Source: Bacteroidales bacterium
GTDB taxonomy: Bacteria; Bacteroidota; Bacteroidia; Bacteroidales; Lentimicrobiaceae
Assembly: GCA_016705005.1 (NCBI GenBank)
Contig: JADIZB010000023.1
Span: forward strand, 1 to 22,102
Length of the DNA: 22,102 nucleotides
Direction: 5' to 3'
Part shown: piece after piece, positions 18,741-22,102 of the stretch
Layout: the number at the start of each line of letters is the position of its first letter
Position numbering within the stretch: position 1 is the first letter of the stretch
The notes under the pieces: model-generated
What the model saw: only the letters and a program-made list of their open reading frames with translations
What the model was told of the DNA's origin: nothing
Databases searched by the model: none
Program-made: the position numbers and the translations under genes

Positions 18741-19118
18741 ATGACAGAAAATGAAATTGCTAAAATTGTCTGGGATATTTGTTTCAGGATTCATAATGTT
18801 CTAGGACCTGGCCTTTTAGAATCTGTTTACGAAGAAATCCTGGTTTATGAATTAAATAAATTGGATTTGTCTCTTGAAAGGCAGAAATCGATTCCTGTAG
18901 TGTGGGAGAGTTTGAAGCTGTAAACGAGTTTTAGAGCTGATGTTATTATTGAAAATAAAGTTATTGTGGAATTGAAATCTATTGGTGAGATTAATCCGGT
19001 TCATCAGAAACAGGTGCTGACCTATCTGAAAATAACTGGTCTAAAATTAGGCTTGCTGGTTAATTTCAACTCAAGTCTTTTAAAGGATGGTTTCCAAAGA
19101 ATTGCAAATCATCTTTAA
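18741..19118 (+). pseudogene. GxxExxY-family protein interrupted by one in-frame stop
   Basis: The reading frame encodes 125 codons, the full length of the GxxExxY family. The signature is GPGLLESVYEEIL near residue 27, and the rest follows family order: FRADVIIENKVIVELKS, PVHQKQVLTYLK, LGLLVNFNSSLLKDGFQRI. A single TAA at 18921-18923 (codon 61) interrupts it exactly where the family usually has a residue between KL and FRAD. Unlike the neighbouring breaks, this is not an indel: both halves are in the same frame. A GAA to TAA change would explain it. It may be a recent pseudogene or a base-call error. The family is common in environmental bacteria and its function is unproven. It sits between mccA and the acyl-CoA dehydrogenase. 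Confidence 0.85.
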
Positions 19119-19154
19119 CTAATGTTTACGCCAATGCATTAAAATCCTTCGCTC

Positions 19155-19183
19155 CGTCCCCCGCGTTGGGCAGCCGCGGCGGG
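19155..19183. repeat. GC-rich palindrome before the acyl-CoA dehydrogenase
   Basis: ccgcg (19161-19165) and cgcgg (19175-19179) pair around ttgggcagc, flanked by ccc and ggg that extend the stem imperfectly. It abuts the repeat tract at 19184-19292 and resembles the inner part of the 15070-15125 palindrome in composition. Confidence 0.5.
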
Positions 19184-19292
19184 TTTGCGTGAGAGACGAA
19201 TGAACATCAATTAACCTTTGCGTCCTTGCGTCTTCGCGTGAGAGACGAATGAACATCAAAAAAACTTTGAGACTTTGTGTCTTAGTGGCTAA
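19184..19292 (+). repeat. Period-8 TTGCGTC repeat array with duplicated start-codon cassette
   Basis: A 24-bp block (gcgtgagagacgaat followed by gaacatcaa) occurs perfectly at 19187-19210 and 19236-19259, period 49. Between the copies are cctttgcgtccttgcgtctt units of the period-8 family, and a diverged stretch (ctttgagactttgtgtctta) follows to about 19292. Each block contains an ATG (19200 and 19249). The first opens a four-codon frame ending in TAA. The second is in frame with the dehydrogenase. Confidence 0.85.
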
Positions 19293-19305
19293 AAAAATAA
19301 AAAAT

Positions 19306-20451
19306 ATGGACTATAACTTAAGTGAAGAGCACCGGATGATCCGCGAAACTGTAAGAAGTTTTGCCGAACGTGAAATTAAGCCAATCGCACAGGATCTGGA
19401 TGAAAAGGCTGAGTTCTCAACCGATTTAACCCGAAAAATGGGTGAGCTGGGATTGTTTGGCATCTACCTGCCTACCAAATATGGTGGGGAGGGGATGGAC
19501 TATCTGGCTTACATTATTGCTGTTGAGGAACTTGCGCGGATAGATGGTTCCCAGGCGGCTACACTGGCTGCCCACAATTCGCTGGGTGTAGGTCCTCTGT
19601 ATTATTATGGTACAGAGGAACAGAAGATGAAATATCTGCCCCGGCTATGCACGGGTGAAGCCTTGTGGGCGTTTGGATTAACTGAACCGGATGCCGGCTC
19701 CGATTCACGTGGTTCAAAAACAAGGGCTACCATCGAGAATGGCGAATGGGTGATCAATGGTTCGAAGATTTTTATCACAAACGGTTCGGCTGATATTTCC
19801 ATCGGCGCTACGGTTCAGGCGGTAACCGGTGAAAAGCATGGTAAAAAAGAGTTTACCACCATCCTGGTTGACAAGGACACCCCCGGATTTACCCGCAGAA
19901 CCATGCATGGGAAAATGATGTGGCGCGCCTCGGATACAGCCCAGCTCTTCTTCGACGATTGCCGGGTTCCTGAAGAAAATGTGCTGGGAAAAATCGGGGA
20001 TGGTTCAAAGATTATGCTTTCAACCCTTGATTCAGGCCGCTTGTCAATTGCAGCCATGGGACTCGGTTGTGCCCAGGGAGCTTTTGAGCTTGCACTGGCT
20101 TATGCGCAGGAACGCAAACAATTCGGGCAGGCCATCTCAAAATTCCAGGCCATCGCCTTCAAGCTGGCCGATATGGCCATGAAGATTGAACTAGCCCGCA
20201 ACCTGCTCTACAAAGCCTGCTGGCTGAAAGATACCCATCAGCCCTTTGCCAAGGAGGCGGCCATGTCGAAGCTCTACTGCTCCGAAATTGCCAGGGAAGT
20301 TGCCGACGAAGCCGTGCAGGTTCATGGTGGCTACGGACTCATGAAAGATTACCCCATCGAACGTTTCTACCGCGACCAGCGCCTGCTTCAGATCGGTGAA
20401 GGAACATCGGAGATTCAGAGGATGGTGATTTCGAGGTATATTGGATGCTGA
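19306..20451 (+). CDS. Acyl-CoA dehydrogenase, probable isovaleryl-CoA step
   Basis: This is an FAD acyl-CoA dehydrogenase of 381 residues with an intact frame. Visible features are FGLTEPDAGSD (residues 123-133), KIFITNG (154-160), a helical C-terminal domain with ERKQFGQAISKFQ, and QIGEGTSEIQ. The catalytic Glu is at 365, the short-chain acyl-CoA dehydrogenase position. The position used by classical isovaleryl-CoA dehydrogenase is Gly244 here (LDSGRL rather than LDLERL). Its place between mccA and HMG-CoA lyase suggests it supplies methylcrotonyl-CoA from isovaleryl-CoA, but by active site it is not a classical IVD and may handle isobutyryl- or butyryl-CoA. The start is the ATG at 19306 (MDYNLSEEHRMIRE), matching the family. 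An in-frame ATG at 19249 would add 19 repeat-derived residues. Confidence 0.92.
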   Translation: MDYNLSEEHRMIRETVRSFAEREIKPIAQDLDEKAEFSTDLTRKMGELGLFGIYLPTKYGGEGMDYLAYIIAVEELARIDGSQAATLAAHNSLGVGPLYYYGTEEQKMKYLPRLCTGEALWAFGLTEPDAGSDSRGSKTRATIENGEWVINGSKIFITNGSADISIGATVQAVTGEKHGKKEFTTILVDKDTPGFTRRTMHGKMMWRASDTAQLFFDDCRVPEENVLGKIGDGSKIMLSTLDSGRLSIAAMGLGCAQGAFELALAYAQERKQFGQAISKFQAIAFKLADMAMKIELARNLLYKACWLKDTHQPFAKEAAMSKLYCSEIAREVADEAVQVHGGYGLMKDYPIERFYRDQRLLQIGEGTSEIQRMVISRYIGC

Positions 20452-20454
20452 AGA

Positions 20455-20500
20455 AAGAGAGGGACACAGGGACATGGAGACAAGGAGAAATAGATAGGGA
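20455..20500 (-). repeat. CTCC/TTGTC-family repeat (minus orientation)
   Basis: A purine-rich run containing gggacatggagacaaggaga begins 4 bases after the dehydrogenase stop. Its complement matches the CTCC/TTGTC units at 21109-21220. The remaining DNA to 20616 has no recognised feature. Confidence 0.6.
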
Positions 20501-20616
20501 GACGGGCAAATTAGAACTGAAAAAGTGGAATATAGAAAATGCCCGCCCAAACAGCTACGCAGGGAGACCTGAGGGGGTGATCAGGGGGAAGAAGGGAGTA
20601 GAATGGGGCCCGCCTG

Positions 20617-20659
20617 CCCCCGGGGGGGGGAAAGGGGGGGGGGGCCCCCCAAAAAAAAA
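20617..20659. other. Homopolymer staircase, probable assembly or base-calling artefact
   Basis: Reading left to right there are five C, nine G, three A, eleven G, six C and nine A with nothing between them. No biological repeat class known to me has this form. It falls just where the start of the next gene should be, and that gene lacks its first residues. I treat the run as unreliable sequence. Confidence 0.75.
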
Positions 20660-20675
20660 TCAATCAACTTTTTAG

Positions 20676-21035
20676 TTCGACCTGAGGGTATATCAGGCTT
20701 CCATTGCGGCTTCAATGAGGATATTTGAAATTACCAAATCATTTCCAAAAGAAGAAATGTATTCAATGACTGATCAGATGAGGCGCTCTTCAAGAAGTGT
20801 TTGTACCAATATCGGGGAAGCCTGGAGAAGAAGGCGTTATAAAGCAGCCTTCATCGCAAAACTAAATGACTCAGAAACTGAAGCTACAGAAACCCAGGTC
20901 TGGCTTGAACTGGCATTGCGCTCAGGGTACATCTCAAAAGAATTTAACGATGAGATGTTTAATGAATATGAATCAATAGTAGCTCAACTTGTTGTAATGA
21001 TCAATCAACCGGAGAAGTGGATAAAAGACCTTTAA
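20676..21035 (+). CDS. Four-helix-bundle protein (23S rRNA-intervening-sequence type), start missing
   Basis: This is a small helical protein. The frame is open from 20676: FDLRVYQASIAASMRIFEITKSFP, then RRSSRSVCTNIGEAWRRRRY, LNDSETEATETQVWLELALRSGYI and VVMINQPEKW. The order and motifs match the four-helix-bundle family, whose members usually start a few residues before the DLRVYQ motif. Here a TAG at 20673-20675 precedes it and the homopolymer staircase lies just upstream, so the true start is lost or misread. Starting at the ATG at 20715 would remove most of the first helix. It lies between the acyl-CoA dehydrogenase and HMG-CoA lyase and has no evident part in leucine breakdown. It belongs to the same family as the remnant at 16187-16560 but to a clearly different subtype. 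Confidence 0.85.
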   Translation, partial: FDLRVYQASIAASMRIFEITKSFPKEEMYSMTDQMRRSSRSVCTNIGEAWRRRRYKAAFIAKLNDSETEATETQVWLELALRSGYISKEFNDEMFNEYESIVAQLVVMINQPEKWIKDL

Positions 21036-21108
21036 AATAAATATAGACACTCCTTTACCCATTCTGATCACCCTGTCAAAAACAAGAAATCAACATTCAC
21101 AAGACACT

Positions 21109-21247
21109 AGATTTCTCCCTTGTCTCCTTGTCCTCTTGTCACATGAAAAGAAACGAAATCATCAAACATTCAGAAGGTACTGATTCTCTCCTTGTCCCCA
21201 TTTCTCCTTGTCCCCTTGTCACATGAAAAGAAACGAAATCATCAAAC
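21109..21247 (+). repeat. CTCC/TTGTC repeat with 80-bp-period duplication of the HMG-CoA lyase start
   Basis: A 45-base block at 21123-21167 recurs at 21203-21247 with one mismatch (21134 T, 21214 C), period 80. Each copy consists of the tctccttgtcc.cttgtc repeat, then acATGaaaagaaacgaaat and catcaaac. The first eight codons of the lyase (MKRNEIIK) are therefore present twice. The spacer carries further ctccttgtcccc units. The duplication length, 80, is not a multiple of three. Confidence 0.9.
21143..21226 (+). other. 27-codon leader ORF overlapping the lyase start (ATGA)
   Basis: The upstream copy of the duplicated start opens a 27-codon frame (MKRNEIIKHSEGTDS and so on). Its TGA stop at 21224-21226 overlaps the real ATG at 21223-21225. 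This is a classic ATGA coupling geometry, but it arose from a duplication and may be accidental. No protein function is claimed. Confidence 0.45.
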
Positions 21248-22102
21248 TCACCGAGAGTCCCCGCGACGCCCAGCAGGGCCTGCCATATGTAATTACCCCG
21301 GAGAAGCGTGCAGCTTATATCAATGCATTGATGAAGGTGGGTTTTGATGTGATCGATTTCGGGAGTTTTGTGTCGCCGAAAGCTATTCCTCAGATGGCAG
21401 AAGCAGGCAGGGTGCTCTCGATGGTCGATAAAAGCCGAAAACGGGTCCAAGCTATGGCCATTGTGGGTAACCTGCGCGGAGGCAGCGATGCCGCTGCCCA
21501 GCGAAAAGATTGATATCATAGGTTTCTTATTCTGCATCCGAAACTTTCCTGAAGAAAACATCAACGCCGACGGCACAGCAGCCCTGAAGACCATCGACGG
21601 GTTACAGCAGAAATTCTGGCCGATAATGGCAAGGAACTCCGGATCTTTCTGAGTCTGGCTTTCGGGAATCCTTACAACGATGCCTGGGACATCGACATCC
21701 TGTCGAAGCATATTGAAAAACTGGCCCTGAAGGGAATTACCACCATAACGCTGGCCGATACCATCGGCATTGCTACGGCACCGCTGATCGGCGAAGTTTA
21801 CGAAACACTTCTAAAACGGTTTCCCGGGATAGAGTTCGGACTTCATCTGCACACCCGCCCGGGCGAGTGGTACGCCAAACTCTCATCTGCCTGGAATGCC
21901 GGCTGCCGCTGGTTCGAGGGCGTAATCAGCGGGGTAGGTGGTTGCCCGATGACAGGCTATGATCTGGTCGGTAACCTTGATACACTCGATCTGCTCGGTT
22001 TCCTGAATGAAAAGCAGATCCCGACGGGTTTAAATGCCGATGCGTTATTGCACGCCAGGACCATTGCATCAGAAATCATGAAACCATTCCCGGCCCGAAA
22101 TG
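21223..22102 (+). CDS. mvaB: Hydroxymethylglutaryl-CoA lyase, 3' end cut by the window, two frameshifts
   Basis: This enzyme cleaves HMG-CoA to acetoacetate and acetyl-CoA, the last step of leucine breakdown. About 293 residues are present and the gene runs off the window. Visible family features are SPRDAQQG near residue 12 (substrate-binding Arg-Asp), GFDVIDFGSFVSPKAIPQMA, TLADTIGIATA, the metal-binding HLH at 21844-21852, and the catalytic Cys codon at 21943-21945 in GVGGCPMTG. Frames break near 21505-21530, before IDIIGF, and near 21605-21615, before EILADNGKELRIFLSLAFGNP. Corrected, the order of motifs is complete. The start is the ATG at 21223; an identical start lies 80 bases upstream through duplication. 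It closes the pathway begun by mccB, liuC and mccA. Confidence 0.9.

Noticed and set aside
1..22102. tRNA, rRNA, transposase or integrase genes
   Set aside because: No cloverleaf-like sequence, rRNA segment or transposase motif was recognised on either strand by eye; a covariance-model scan could still find a small RNA.

Overview
The window looks like chromosomal DNA from an environmental member of the Bacteroidetes, probably Bacteroidales-like. Two large secreted proteins end in type IX secretion (Por) sorting domains. Protein sequences are of Bacteroidetes type throughout, and most starts lack a strong Shine-Dalgarno. The sequence quality is uneven. Almost every long gene has a single-base frameshift, usually in or next to a short homopolymer, and one gap holds an implausible staircase of homopolymers (20617-20659). 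I therefore read most breaks as sequencing or assembly errors and annotate across them, noting each site.

Layout, left half. On the minus strand lie a short-chain acyl-CoA dehydrogenase (308-1449) and apolipoprotein N-acyltransferase lnt (1647-3275). Divergent from lnt is a T9SS-exported subtilisin-like protease (3439-6738). Next come phosphate butyryltransferase and butyrate kinase, ptb-buk (7140-9145), which convert an acyl-CoA to a free acid with ATP gain. A tandem-repeat spacer separates buk from a convergent, probably exported class-I glutamine-amidotransferase-like protein (9336-10429). A metallo-beta-lactamase-fold hydrolase (10640-11479) and a T9SS-exported beta-helix protein (11496-13058, minus) follow.

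Right half, all plus strand. This is a leucine-degradation cluster: mccB (13415-15023), a methylglutaconyl-CoA-hydratase-like crotonase (15348-16137), mccA with biotin domain (16605-18589), an acyl-CoA dehydrogenase (19306-20451) and HMG-CoA lyase (21223 to the window edge). Together they would take isovaleryl-CoA through methylcrotonyl-CoA, methylglutaconyl-CoA and HMG-CoA to acetoacetate plus acetyl-CoA. Ptb-Buk and the first dehydrogenase on the left also act on short acyl-CoAs, so the window as a whole is about short and branched acyl-CoA metabolism.

The most unusual structure is between the genes of the leucine cluster. Three of its gaps hold a small stand-alone gene of the four-helix-bundle or GxxExxY family, at least two of them visibly damaged. 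The gaps are also filled with dispersed repeats: a period-8 TTGCGTC repeat, a CTCC/TTGTC repeat, a TAGAAAT heptamer repeat and GC-rich palindromes. At two genes the repeats have duplicated the start-codon region itself (19187-19259 and 21123-21247), and a related copy sits before a third gene (15305-15330). No rRNA, tRNA, CRISPR array or transposase gene was recognised.
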